A stretch of DNA of 64,000 nt from Tabrizicola sp. (GCF_030373185.1 NZ_JAUCZH010000001.1:434001-498000), one strand, 5' to 3'. Positions 37,441 through 45,771 are shown, counted from the first letter of the stretch. Translations and numbers: made by a program. Notes: generated by a model not told the origin, from the sequence alone.

Positions 37441-37727
37441 ATGGACAAGACGAACGAAAAGAAGTGGCTGGTGCCGGAGTATCTGAGCGAGGCAGAGGTT
37501 GCTGTGACCTTGGGCCGGTCCCGTAAGTGGTTGAAGCAGACGCGGGCCGCGCTGGAGCGAAGGCATCCCACGGGTGGACGCCCTGACCGGGCTCACCTGC
37601 CGCTAGGACGTGCTGGCATGGATCAAGCGCCGCCGCCGGGTGGCCGATGTATCCCGAGGCAGAAGCCGCGGCAACGGCAAAGGCCAATAGCCCGGGCGTG
37701 GCGGGCATCAACTGGAGCAAGCTGTAG
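37441..37727 (+). pseudogene. Frameshifted excisionase-like (AlpA-type) gene
   Basis: The first frame encodes WLVPEYLSEAEVAVTLGRSRKWLKQ, a MerR/AlpA-type helix-turn-helix. After about 37560 the coherent reading continues in a second frame (GIPRVDALTGLTCR, then a TAG at 37604, then DVLAWIKRRRRVAD), and after about 37650 in a third frame (YPEAEAAATAKANSPGVAGINW, stop at 37725). The second part fits the wing and C-terminal helix of excisionases. Two frameshifts plus a stop make the gene dead. It is the expected neighbour of an integrase in such elements. Confidence 0.6.
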
Positions 37728-37788
37728 CCGCCGCCGCCTGTTCAAGTCTGGGACGCGATCACTTGCCCGACCCCCGGGGGCCTCGCAT

Positions 37789-37835
37789 GGGGGGTGGGGG
37801 TCGATCTCTGGGGGGGGTGGGGGGTAAAATCGGGG
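37789..37835 (+). other. G-run cluster (possible G-quadruplex)
   Basis: Runs of G6, G5, G8, G6 and G4 lie within 47 bases on the plus strand, separated by one base or by short loops. This meets the simple pattern for intramolecular quadruplex formation. It could also be a source of slippage or sequencing error. No gene is visible across it. Confidence 0.5.
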
Positions 37836-37929
37836 CACATGATCTCACTACTCCACACCCGCCAGCGCCAGTTTTCAAAATTTTTCCTATCTCTCGCGGC
37901 AGGCTTTGTGCACCATCGGGAGCGGCAGC

Positions 37930-38144
37930 ATGCGCAAGATAGTTGCCGACCCACTTAAGGGGAAGGTCGAACTCTACTGCTGGGAGTTGGAGCGGGCCGA
38001 CCGGTTGCTTGCGGGCCAACGCGTGTTTAGGCGGGCACCGACGCTCTCGGCCCAAAGCTGCCGGTCAACGCCCCCGATTACTGCGCCGTAGGCCCGTCCA
38101 AAGCAGACATTCGTCAAGGGATTGTTGGTGAGCGCCACAAGTGA
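37930..38144 (+). pseudogene. Frameshifted small element gene
   Basis: A first frame from ATG 37930 reads MRKIVADPLKGKVELYCWELERADRLLAGQRVF. From about 38030 a coherent tail continues in another frame (AGTDALGPKLPVNAP, then DYCAVGPSKADIRQGIVGERHK, stop at 38142-38144). Both parts have protein-like composition but the join is out of frame. No family is recognised. It could alternatively be two unrelated short frames. Confidence 0.35.
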
Positions 38145-38237
38145 CACCGAAGTACAATTGGTAGCACTGGCCTTACTGGCCTGCTTTCTTACTGCCTGTT
38201 CAACCGGTCAAAACCGCATTGCGGTTCCTAGACGGGC

Positions 38238-39014
38238 TCAGGAACGCAGCAGATGCCCAAGCTGGCGAAGGTAATCCAGTTGATCGCGAGCCTTAATGAC
38301 ATCGCTGGACTTGATGGTCACTTCCAACAGACATTCGCCTGTCTGGGCATTTGCCATCGCGCGCCCATCCGGACCCACGACGAGGCTGCGTCCGCAAAAG
38401 GGCGCGGCTTCGCCGTCACCGGCATAGTTGCAGTAGGCGACAAAGATGCCGTTCTCGCAGGCGCGGGTCGGGATAACCGCGTCGGGGATGACCTGCCATT
38501 TCGGGCTGAGAGCGGTTGGCACGATCAAGAGCAACGCCCCTTCCAGACTGGCGTGACGGACAAGCTCTGGGAACTCGGCGTCGAGGCAAATCAACAGGGC
38601 CACTGGGACGCCCTTGATCTCGAAGACCGGTGCGGGTTTGCCTCTGGTGAAACACTCACGCTCATAGTCATTAGCAGTTGTTTGCTTGCGATAATTGGCC
38701 ACAACTGTGCCATCTGCACCGATGCAGATAGCGCTGTTATAAATGCGCCCGCTATCGGTTTCGGCATAACCAAGGACAACTGCTATGCCATGGCGGACAG
38801 CAAGCGCGCGAACTCCGGCGATGAAGGTGCTACGCTGGTTCACTGCTTCAGCGCGAGATGCCAACGCGTCGCCATAGCCCGGCCAGCACAGCTCGGGCGT
38901 AATAAGCACATCAGCCCGGGTCTGCGCCATTGCCTTGTCTAGCGACTGAAGAAAACCTTCCGGAGAGGATACCACTGGCGCACGTTGCCAGAGGGCAAGT
39001 GTCACTTTTGTCAT
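38238..39014 (-). CDS. Nitrilase-superfamily carbon-nitrogen hydrolase
   Basis: A 258-residue member of the carbon-nitrogen hydrolase superfamily. The catalytic triad is visible as Glu41 (ITPELCWPGY), Lys110 (NYRKQT) and Cys143 (LICLDAEFPE). Family members act on amides, carbamoyl compounds or nitriles; the exact substrate is not settled. It lies 13 bases downstream of dctM and on the same strand, so it is probably the last gene of the dctPQM unit. Its likely job is cytoplasmic hydrolysis of the compound imported by the transporter. Confidence 0.85.
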   Translation of the reverse strand: MTKVTLALWQRAPVVSSPEGFLQSLDKAMAQTRADVLITPELCWPGYGDALASRAEAVNQRSTFIAGVRALAVRHGIAVVLGYAETDSGRIYNSAICIGADGTVVANYRKQTTANDYERECFTRGKPAPVFEIKGVPVALLICLDAEFPELVRHASLEGALLLIVPTALSPKWQVIPDAVIPTRACENGIFVAYCNYAGDGEAAPFCGRSLVVGPDGRAMANAQTGECLLEVTIKSSDVIKARDQLDYLRQLGHLLRS

Positions 39015-39027
39015 TCTAGCCTACCGA

Positions 39028-40329
39028 TCAGAAGCCGAGGAGCCGAGGAAGGAACAGTGAAAGCTCTGGAACGAAGGTGACCAGCAACATGACCGGCAAG
39101 GCGACGAAGGCGATCAGCTGTAACGCCGGAACAACGGCATGATGGATCGAGACTTTGCCGATCCGGCAGGCCATGTAAAGGATTGGGGCGACCGGCGGGC
39201 TGTTGGCCCCGATGACCACAGAACAGGCCACGATTGACGCGTAATGCACCGGATCAACCCCGTGGGACACCACCAAGGGCATCATCAGGGGCGCGATCAC
39301 GACAGTGACCGACAGATCGTCCATGATCATGCCGACAAAGATCAGGAAGGCATTCACCAGCAGCAGGATCAGGATCATGTTATCGGTGACTTTTGTGGCT
39401 GCTTCGGTCAGGTCCTGCGGCACGCCTTCGGCCACCATGATCCGGCCGATCATGAAGGAAAACAGCAGGATCAGGATAATGGTTCCGGTCGTCTCGCCCG
39501 CTTCCAGAAGGCTTTGACGGAACCGGGCCAGTGTCAGGTCGCGGTAGATGAAAAAGCCGATCAAGATGGCCATGAAGAGTGCCACCGCGGCGGCCTCGGT
39601 AGGAGTGAACACGCCGCCGTAAATTCCGCCTAGAATGATGACTGGCATCATAAGGGCTGGCAAGGCCTGCATCGTTGACCGCAAGGGGCTTTCACCGTTG
39701 CTCTGGCGTTTCAAGGCTGCGGCTCGTTCCGGCGTGTCCTTCAGGATGCGCCGGGTCATGATCTTGTTGAAGATCATCAGGCCCAACATCAGCAAAAGCC
39801 CCGGCACCACGGTTGCCGCGAAAAGCGCCGTGATGGATTGCTTGGTGACCACTCCGAACAGGATCAGCGTGATCGAGGGCGGGATGAGGATGCCCAGAAG
39901 CGAGGACATTCCAAGCAGCGCTGAACTGTAGCCGCGCGGATAGCCGCGTTCGGTCAGCGGGTCGATCATGATTGTGCCGATCGAGGCAACCGCCGCAGTC
40001 GCGGTGCCGGAAATCGCACCAAAGACGCCGGAGGTCGCGATCATTGCGCCGCCCATGCCGCCCTTGCGACCACGCAGGACCAGTGCCATGAAGCGGATCA
40101 ACCGCTCGGCCACACCGCCCGATTGCATCAGGTAACCGGCCAGCACAAACAGCGGCAGCGCCAGCAGGATGACAGAGTCGAGTGAGCGAAACCCCTGCAA
40201 AAGCAGGGTCGTGGTGTTCACGTCATAGGCCCAGACCAGGAACATCAGCACTCCGGCAAAGGACCACGCGACGGGCACGCCAAAGATCATCAGCGCCATC
40301 AGAAGGCCAATTGCATAGATCGCTTCCAT
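39028..40329 (-). CDS. dctM: TRAP transporter large permease DctM
   Basis: Large membrane subunit (433 residues, about 12 hydrophobic segments) of a tripartite ATP-independent periplasmic transporter, which drives uptake with the sodium or proton gradient. Family hallmarks are the start MEAIYAIGLLMALMIFGVPVAW, GAISGTATAAVASIGTIM and IPPSITLILFGVVTKQSI, with the TEAAAVALF segment. It is in an operon with dctQ (3 bases before its start) and the nitrilase gene. Confidence 0.95.
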   Translation of the reverse strand: MEAIYAIGLLMALMIFGVPVAWSFAGVLMFLVWAYDVNTTTLLLQGFRSLDSVILLALPLFVLAGYLMQSGGVAERLIRFMALVLRGRKGGMGGAMIATSGVFGAISGTATAAVASIGTIMIDPLTERGYPRGYSSALLGMSSLLGILIPPSITLILFGVVTKQSITALFAATVVPGLLLMLGLMIFNKIMTRRILKDTPERAAALKRQSNGESPLRSTMQALPALMMPVIILGGIYGGVFTPTEAAAVALFMAILIGFFIYRDLTLARFRQSLLEAGETTGTIILILLFSFMIGRIMVAEGVPQDLTEAATKVTDNMILILLLVNAFLIFVGMIMDDLSVTVVIAPLMMPLVVSHGVDPVHYASIVACSVVIGANSPPVAPILYMACRIGKVSIHHAVVPALQLIAFVALPVMLLVTFVPELSLFLPRLLGF

Positions 40330-40332
40330 GGC

Positions 40333-40851
40333 TCAGATCTCTCCGGTTTCGGGCGCGGAGAATCCCAGGACGACCCGGGCGGCGATCACCAGATCGCGCA
40401 GCGCGTAGATGATGAACAGGCCCGAGGCCAGCACGATGGCCGATTGCGGGATCATCAGCGGCAGGCTGAGCGCGGCTGTCGTTTGCGGCCGGGCAATCGA
40501 CCAGTCCACCATGTCGCGGGCAAGGCCGATGAGAAACAGGCTAAGAACCACCATGATAGCTGACACGGCCAGATCATGCAGGGCTTTGGCGCGCGGCGAC
40601 GTCAACGCTAGGGAAAGGAAGTCGACCACCAGATGCTGCCGGTTGCGTGCCGCGATCACCGCCCCGCACATGTAAAGCCACATCGCCGAAAGGGTCGCCA
40701 GTTCCAGCACCCCCACGACCGACCAGCCAAGGACAAAGCGGGCCAGCACCAGAAACAGGATCAGGACAGTGACGGCCAGATTGGTCACGATGACCACCAG
40801 GCCCATCGCCCACATTATGGCCCCGTCGAGCCGATGAAACAGCGCAGCCAT
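40333..40851 (-). CDS. dctQ: TRAP transporter small permease DctQ
   Basis: Small membrane subunit (172 residues) with four hydrophobic segments and the DctQ-type second segment VVGVLELATLSAMWLYMCGAVIAARN, followed by HLVVDFL. The ATG at 40851 was chosen because GGGAGAGCATCCG gives a ribosome site 7 bases upstream; an in-frame ATG at 40869 would add six residues. It sits between dctP and dctM as is usual. Confidence 0.92.
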   Translation of the reverse strand: MAALFHRLDGAIMWAMGLVVIVTNLAVTVLILFLVLARFVLGWSVVGVLELATLSAMWLYMCGAVIAARNRQHLVVDFLSLALTSPRAKALHDLAVSAIMVVLSLFLIGLARDMVDWSIARPQTTAALSLPLMIPQSAIVLASGLFIIYALRDLVIAARVVLGFSAPETGEI

Positions 40852-40911
40852 CGGATGCTCTCCCTTCAAGGAAAAAGGGCCGCCCCAACCAAAGGGCAGC
40901 CCAGGGTGCGA

Positions 40912-41898
40912 TCAGTTCGCGTTGGCTCGGATCAGGTCCATGATTTCCTTGCCGACGTCGGGCTCCATCTGGGTCCAGACTTCCGCACGCACCTTTGCGG
41001 CGATCGGAGCGATCTGTTCGTCTGACAGTTCGAAATATTCCATGCCCCCGGCAACGGCCAGATCGACGTATTTCTGGTCGGTCGCCTGGGCGTCGGTGAA
41101 CTGCTTGGACATTTCGGCAACGGCGGCATCCTCGATCAGCTTCTGATGCTCGGGCGACAGTTCGTTGTAGCTTTCCAGATTGGCCAGCAAGTTGCCTGTC
41201 ACAAAGGTGTGCTTGGTGCGGACATAGTAATCCAGCACGTCGCGGAAGTATTCGTAATCCCAGTAGATCACGTTGCCCGCGTCGCCATCGACGACCCCGG
41301 TCTGGATCGAGGTATAGACCTCACCCCAATCAATCGCGGCGGTCTGGTAGCCCATCGATTCCAGGATTTGCGGGAAGGGGAACAAGGGCGGCGTGCGCAC
41401 CTTTATATTGGAAGCACCGGCAAGATCGGTAGCATAGGCACCACGGGTGGCGACCCCACTGAACCCTTCGGGCCAGGCGCCGAAATACTTCAGCCCGATG
41501 TCGTTGAACACCACGTTCAGCGCGCCGTTGACCCAACCACCAGGTTTATAGGCCTCGAAGGCCTCGTCCCACGATGTCACCATGTAGGGCGTGTTCAGGA
41601 TGCCGATCCGCTTGTCATAGGAAGTCGAGGGCCAGGAGAGCATCAGGTCGACTTCACCGGCCACGAACAGGTCGAACACCTCCAGTTGGCCGCCAAGTTC
41701 GTTCTGGTAGAAGACGCGCGTCTTGATCTCACCGTTGGAGCCTTCTTCGATGGCCTTGGCCCAGTTCGCGATGGCCTGGCCCGACGGTGACTCGCGATCG
41801 CCCGAGTCGGTTGCGATCTTCAGTTCGATCTCGGCAAGCGCGGGAAAGGCCATCAGACCCAACGCAAGTGCCGAAGTTGAAAGGAATTTTCCAAGCAT
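40912..41898 (-). CDS. dctP: TRAP transporter solute-binding protein DctP
   Basis: Periplasmic solute-binding subunit, 328 residues from the ATG at 41898. A Sec signal peptide (residues 1-22) ends in FPALA. The mature protein has the DctP-type pattern: ATDSGDRESPSGQAIANWAKAIEEGSNGEIKTRVFYQNELGGQLE, and the conserved arginine segment IKVRTPPLFPFPQILESMGYQTAAIDWGEVYTSIQTGVVDG. The arginine contacts a carboxylate in DctP proteins, so an organic acid ligand is inferred. The ribosome site AAGGAGG lies 7 bases upstream. Two palindromes upstream are the likely TetR sites. Confidence 0.93.
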   Translation of the reverse strand: MLGKFLSTSALALGLMAFPALAEIELKIATDSGDRESPSGQAIANWAKAIEEGSNGEIKTRVFYQNELGGQLEVFDLFVAGEVDLMLSWPSTSYDKRIGILNTPYMVTSWDEAFEAYKPGGWVNGALNVVFNDIGLKYFGAWPEGFSGVATRGAYATDLAGASNIKVRTPPLFPFPQILESMGYQTAAIDWGEVYTSIQTGVVDGDAGNVIYWDYEYFRDVLDYYVRTKHTFVTGNLLANLESYNELSPEHQKLIEDAAVAEMSKQFTDAQATDQKYVDLAVAGGMEYFELSDEQIAPIAAKVRAEVWTQMEPDVGKEIMDLIRANAN

Positions 41899-41941
41899 TC
41901 TTCGCCTCCTTGTTGTGATTGGGTCAATCCGACCCCCATAA

Positions 41942-41977
41942 CATAACATCTGTTATGTCACAGATAACGTATGTTAT
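41942..41977. promoter_or_regulatory. Twin palindromic operators between dctP and tetR
   Basis: CATAACATCTGTTATG (41942-41957, arms CATAACA / TGTTATG) and ATAACGTATGTTAT (41964-41977, arms ATAAC / GTTAT) have centres 21 bases apart, two helical turns. They share the half-site ATAAC. TTGACA at 41988-41993 on the minus strand is a perfect -35 for dctP, placing both palindromes downstream of it. The adjacent TetR-family gene is the likely binder. Confidence 0.75.
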
Positions 41978-42017
41978 GCTCTTCCTCTGTCAACAGAAAT
42001 CTCTATGAAGTGTCAGG

Positions 42018-42680
42018 ATGACGAAGGGCGACACGAAAAAGCCGGAAAGAGAGCAGGAACACCGGGTCTTGATACGGCAGGACTGGGTTGCGGCTGCACG
42101 ACAAGTGCTGATCGACAAGGGCGTCTCCGGCATAAAGCTGCGCGCACTGTCCGAGTCGCTCGGCGCAACGACGGGGGCCTTCTATTGGCAATACCGAAAC
42201 CTAGAAGAGCTGTTGGAGGATGTCCGTCAGGACTGGGCAGAACGGAACACCGCGCCCTTCACCCGCGCCATCGCGGCGGCCGGACCTTCCGGCATGCACC
42301 AGTATATCGCTTATGTTCGCACGCTTGTCCTTGGGGGCGAGTTCAATCCGCGCTACGACAACGCCATTCGGGACTGGGCGCACGGCGACAAGCGAACAGC
42401 GCATGTTCTGCGTGAGATCGAAATCTTTCGCATCAACCAGCTACGCGAGGTTTTCGCGGCTTTGGGTTTCGAAGGCCACGAAGCACTTATCCGGGCCCGC
42501 GTCACCTACTTCCACCAGGCTGGTTACAATGCGATGCAGATCACCGAAACGCAGGAAGAGCGCCTTCTGAACATCCCCTATTATGCCGAGATCCTAACGG
42601 ATCGCACAGATCTTCGCTCACTCAGGACCGCCGAAGAAGTGCGCGCGATGCTCATAGCGCCGCTCGCTTCTGCATCGTGA
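42018..42680 (+). CDS. TetR-family regulator of the dctPQM/nitrilase cargo
   Basis: A 220-residue TetR-family repressor. The N-terminal helix-turn-helix domain (residues 22-65) shows WVAAARQVLIDKGVSGIKLRALSESLGATTGAFYWQYRNLEELL, with the usual TTGAFYxxF-like recognition helix. The C-terminal ligand domain is helical and has no recognised ligand. It is divergent from dctP with two palindromes in the 119-base gap, so it probably represses the cargo until its substrate is present, and may control itself too. Confidence 0.9.
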   Translation: MTKGDTKKPEREQEHRVLIRQDWVAAARQVLIDKGVSGIKLRALSESLGATTGAFYWQYRNLEELLEDVRQDWAERNTAPFTRAIAAAGPSGMHQYIAYVRTLVLGGEFNPRYDNAIRDWAHGDKRTAHVLREIEIFRINQLREVFAALGFEGHEALIRARVTYFHQAGYNAMQITETQEERLLNIPYYAEILTDRTDLRSLRTAEEVRAMLIAPLASAS

Positions 42681-42963
42681 AGAGATGCCAGAAAATTGCC
42701 CGGCCGCCAAGCGCGACATATAGTGGAAACGCGCGGCCAAACCAAGGACTGAAGAACAGTTGAAAGGCATTCTGCGGCTGCATGTAGGGGCGCTGCTTCA
42801 ATGTCCGAGCTGCCATTCGGCTGTGCAAGTAAAGCCCTTGAAATGAACGACCGCTTTCCGCCCTTAACTGCTTGTCACTCCGAGGTTAACTGGTTGTTGC
42901 AGTAGGTTTCGAGCCTTGACGTCGTGCATTTGTCCTTTGGTGTGATGTGTTCATCCTCGGCCC
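42681..42963. other. Interval between tetR and the terminase-like gene
   Basis: No convincing gene. A 54-codon minus-strand frame (42652-42816) has protein-like content but no ribosome site or homology. TTGACG at about 42915 could be a -35 for the next gene, but no matching -10 is clear. Confidence 0.5.
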
Positions 42964-43416
42964 ATGTCCAAGATCATCACCCTTGCGCATCAGCGCCCCG
43001 CCCGCATGTCGAAGAAGTTCCGTGAGGTCCTGCGCCTGCACGAGATCGAGGGCATGTCTGTCACCGACGCCTGCGCCAAGGTGGGCTACAGCCGGGCGGC
43101 CTACTACAAGGCTTGCAAGAACTCCGCGGTAAAGGATCTTATCCGTGACCTGCGCCGAGAACTGGTCGAGAGTGCCGACGCAAAGAAGGCCTTCCTGAAG
43201 TTCAAGGCTCTCGAAGTCGCTTTCGAGCTTATGACCACCAGCAAGAACGAAGCGATCCGGGCGCGGATGGTCGAATTCCTGGCGGCTGACGCGAAGGTGT
43301 CGCCGGTTTCGGTTCACGTCGACGCAAGCCGGGTCGAGCAGGTGGTCGGTTACAGCTACAAGCGACCTCCTGCCTTGGGTGGCCCAGACGACGATGGTGA
43401 GGCGGTGCCGACGTAG
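42964..43416 (+). CDS. Terminase small-subunit-like HTH protein
   Basis: A 150-residue protein with a central helix-turn-helix-like segment (EGMSVTDACAKVGYSRAAYYKACKN, about residues 30-55), the pattern seen in phage terminase small subunits and related phage proteins. No large terminase, portal or capsid gene is nearby. In a satellite-like element it may redirect helper-phage packaging, but this is inference. It is intact, unlike several neighbours. It might instead be a simple regulator. Confidence 0.55.
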   Translation: MSKIITLAHQRPARMSKKFREVLRLHEIEGMSVTDACAKVGYSRAAYYKACKNSAVKDLIRDLRRELVESADAKKAFLKFKALEVAFELMTTSKNEAIRARMVEFLAADAKVSPVSVHVDASRVEQVVGYSYKRPPALGGPDDDGEAVPT

Positions 43417-43442
43417 TCAGGCGCCGGGCATCGCGTGCTTGG

Positions 43443-43775
43443 CTATGGTCGCATCAAGGCATTCGCCGCGGTGATGATCTCTTCGGCGATTTCGTTCGGC
43501 GTGTGATCTGCCCAGAACCGACCTTCTATCGACATGGGCTCTGCAACGCCGATGGCGAAGCTCTCGAACATCACCCGCTCAGAGAAGTGGCTATTAACCG
43601 AAGATGCCTTCCTCGTCCGGCGGACTTGCATCCATACGAGACCAATCCGCTCCTTCATCAGCCAGTTTGGGACGAGGGTCGTTCTGGAAAGCTTGTCTTC
43701 GATCCTCCACCCGGACAGAAACCCTTGGCTGACGCAAAACCTCTCATTCTCGAACAACTTCACGGCAAACCCCAT
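43443..43775 (-). CDS. Hypothetical protein on the element
   Basis: A 110-residue frame with even amino-acid composition (ENERFCVSQGFLSGWRIEDK, VPNWLMKERIGLVWMQVRRT). No family is recognised. The ATG at 43775 was chosen as the first in a reasonable place; an open frame continues upstream to 43841 and no clear ribosome site is seen for either. It ends near and faces the terminase-like gene. Confidence 0.45.
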   Translation of the reverse strand: MGFAVKLFENERFCVSQGFLSGWRIEDKLSRTTLVPNWLMKERIGLVWMQVRRTRKASSVNSHFSERVMFESFAIGVAEPMSIEGRFWADHTPNEIAEEIITAANALMRP

Positions 43776-43931
43776 GAGACTGAAACGGTCTCGACAGTAG
43801 GCTCCAAAGTGCCACGGCGGGCAACGCTGATCTTGCTCCATGCTCTCCGCCGCGCCCGAAAGCTGGATAGGCGCAAGGGGAGCGTCATACCTGCGGCAAG
43901 GCGGAACGTGCCGGGCGTCCGCCGGCCTTGG

Positions 43932-44205
43932 TCACTGTGCGGGAGGCGCAGACTGAAGCTTGAACGTGACCTCAAGCGTTCCGCAGACCAGCCGCAGTTG
44001 GTCTGCCCCAAGGTCGAAGGTCACCAGTTCGGCGGGGTGAAAGGACTTGGAGGTCTTGGTGATGAAGCCGGCCAACATGCTGGGGTCGACGGCCAGTTCC
44101 TTCGTCACAGATCCGGTCGGCGACCACGAGGCCGTGCCGGTTCAGAAGATAGGCGGATGCCTCGCGGGGATTGAGGTGCAGGGGCGGAGCAATAATGTCG
44201 AGCAT
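43932..44205 (-). pseudogene. Frameshifted small gene near integrase
   Basis: From ATG at 44205 the frame reads MLDIIAPPLHLNPREASAYLLNRHGLVVAD, with a DNA-binding-protein-like start. A coherent second part (TKELAVDPSMLAGFITKTSK, then SFHPAELVTFDLGADQLRLV, then a TGA at 43932) is in another frame. Total length is not a multiple of three, so a single-base indel near 44110 is likely. It lies between the cargo and the integrase. Confidence 0.5.
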
Positions 44206-44413
44206 GATGGTCACCTTGTTGAGGACTGACCGCGCCACACTGCACCCGTGTGCTCCATTTCAATAATGCACTCAGATTTCACCTCATTCCGGCTCGTTTT
44301 CGCCAATGTTTGCCAATCGACGCATCACGTTAGGCCGTCTGGCAGTGACTTTTGGGCAAGTGTCAGATTGGCAGCACTTGCGCCATCTGCCGGGGAAAAG
44401 CCTGCATTAGGCG
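44206..44413. other. Interval between broken gene and integrase
   Basis: About 200 bases with no coherent frame of useful length. No hairpin with T run was seen. It may hold the ends of decayed genes. Confidence 0.4.
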
Positions 44414-45757
44414 TTACCGCCCGGCGTCCGCCCGCAACTGAACGACCTCAGAAAAAGGTTCTTCGTCGCGATAGGCGTCCGCGCAGAGTAGCGAGAAGAT
44501 GCGTCGGGCTGTGTCGTCGGCGACGCCCAGCAGGTGCTTGTCGACCCGGGCAATATAACCTTGCGTGACACTCCCTTGCGCGTGCCCCAAGAGGCCGGCG
44601 ATAGTTACCTCTGTTGCCCCCAGAAGGTTGGCAACGGACGCAAAGGTATGTCGAAGCGCGTGCATCGAGAACTCCATCAGCGCATCTCTCTGAGCCTCTG
44701 AAAGGTCCGGAAGCGAAACTATCCGTTCGATAGCTTTTGGCAGCCCCCCATATGCGCTGTGTTCTTTTCTATCCGCTGGAAAGACAAAGTCTTCTGGTCG
44801 CGGGTTCGCTTGGACAGATCGAAGCCGCTCCAGGAGATTTGCAGCGGCCCGGGCGAGCGGCCGAATAGATGCGCCAGTCTTCGAGGAAGGCAGTCGAATT
44901 GCCCGGCGGTCAAAATCTACTTGGCGCCAAGTGAGCCCTAGCACTTCCTGCCGCCGCAGTCCGGTCAATGCTGCGAGTTCAATAGCAGAAACGGCGTTGG
45001 GGTTCTCTCCCGTTTCGCGGGCAATCCGTAGGGCCACGCCCAGTGCCCGAAGCAAGCCCTCTGGATCCGACAGAGTGCGCTTTCCGTCCGCAGGCAACCG
45101 CACTCCCTTTGTTGGGTTGGCGTCGATCAAGCCACGCTCTATCGCGAAGGCCATGATTGCTGAAAGCAAGGTGACCGCTTTCTTCGCGGTGCCAGCGCCA
45201 CCGGTCACAACGATCCGACCTCGTGCCCTTGTGGATGCCTCCTGCTTGCGCGTGGCTCCTGATTTCACGGCGCGCAAAAGCCGGTCGACATCTTGCCGGG
45301 TGATTTCGCGGACAGGCTTATTCCCAAGACTCGGAAGAATGTGGTGTGTGGCCCGACCGAGATCGACGGCCAACGTTGAAGCCGCTTTCCCTTGGCCGCG
45401 CCGGGTGAGGATTTCTCCCGCGGTGGCGGCCTTGAAATACTCCGTCGTGAGGTCGGCTAAGGTCATCGCCTTCCGGTGCGCTTCCCGCTCATCTGACGGA
45501 CTTAGACGAAGCTCGTTCTTAGCATGCAGGCGTCGCGCTTCCGATCTGGCCTCTGTCGCGGTTATTCGGTGAGCCTGGCCGATTGTCATCCGCTTTGACT
45601 GACCGCCCTTCGACTTGTCCCGAAACTGGATCAGATAGGACTTCGATCCCGCCGGCTTCACTCTCAGCCCAAAGCCGGGAATGGCGTCGTCCCAGTAGAC
45701 GAGGTCGCGCTCTGTCGGCTGAACCGTGTCCACAAACTCCTTGCTGATCTTCGGCAT
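44414..45757 (-). CDS. int: Tyrosine integrase, arm-binding DUF4102 type
   Basis: A 447-residue tyrosine recombinase. The N-terminal DUF4102-type arm-binding region (WDDAIPGFGLRVKPAGSKSYLIQ) is followed by a core-binding region and the catalytic domain. The catalytic residues are Arg268 (TGLRRQE), His366-xx-Arg369 (MHALRHTFAS), His392 (LLGHAQ) and Tyr401 (QGYIARVD). All are present, so it appears functional. It lies 160 bases from the right att repeat, at the end opposite the intact tRNA. It points away from that repeat, toward the island interior. Confidence 0.95.
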   Translation of the reverse strand: MPKISKEFVDTVQPTERDLVYWDDAIPGFGLRVKPAGSKSYLIQFRDKSKGGQSKRMTIGQAHRITATEARSEARRLHAKNELRLSPSDEREAHRKAMTLADLTTEYFKAATAGEILTRRGQGKAASTLAVDLGRATHHILPSLGNKPVREITRQDVDRLLRAVKSGATRKQEASTRARGRIVVTGGAGTAKKAVTLLSAIMAFAIERGLIDANPTKGVRLPADGKRTLSDPEGLLRALGVALRIARETGENPNAVSAIELAALTGLRRQEVLGLTWRQVDFDRRAIRLPSSKTGASIRPLARAAANLLERLRSVQANPRPEDFVFPADRKEHSAYGGLPKAIERIVSLPDLSEAQRDALMEFSMHALRHTFASVANLLGATEVTIAGLLGHAQGSVTQGYIARVDKHLLGVADDTARRIFSLLCADAYRDEEPFSEVVQLRADAGR

Positions 45758-45771
45758 GTCATCTCCCGACG

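Larger units (their letters stand above)
37728..38237. other. Degraded backbone interval with G-tract
   Basis: This 510-base stretch has no intact gene. It holds four G runs (37789-37835) and a short frameshifted frame at 37930-38144. The remaining 93 bases before the nitrilase gene show nothing recognisable. Confidence 0.6.

Noticed and set aside
42652-42816. A 54-codon minus-strand frame with hydrophobic content after tetR
   Set aside because: No ribosome site, overlap with the tetR 3' end, and no recognised family. Kept only as a note in the interval entry.
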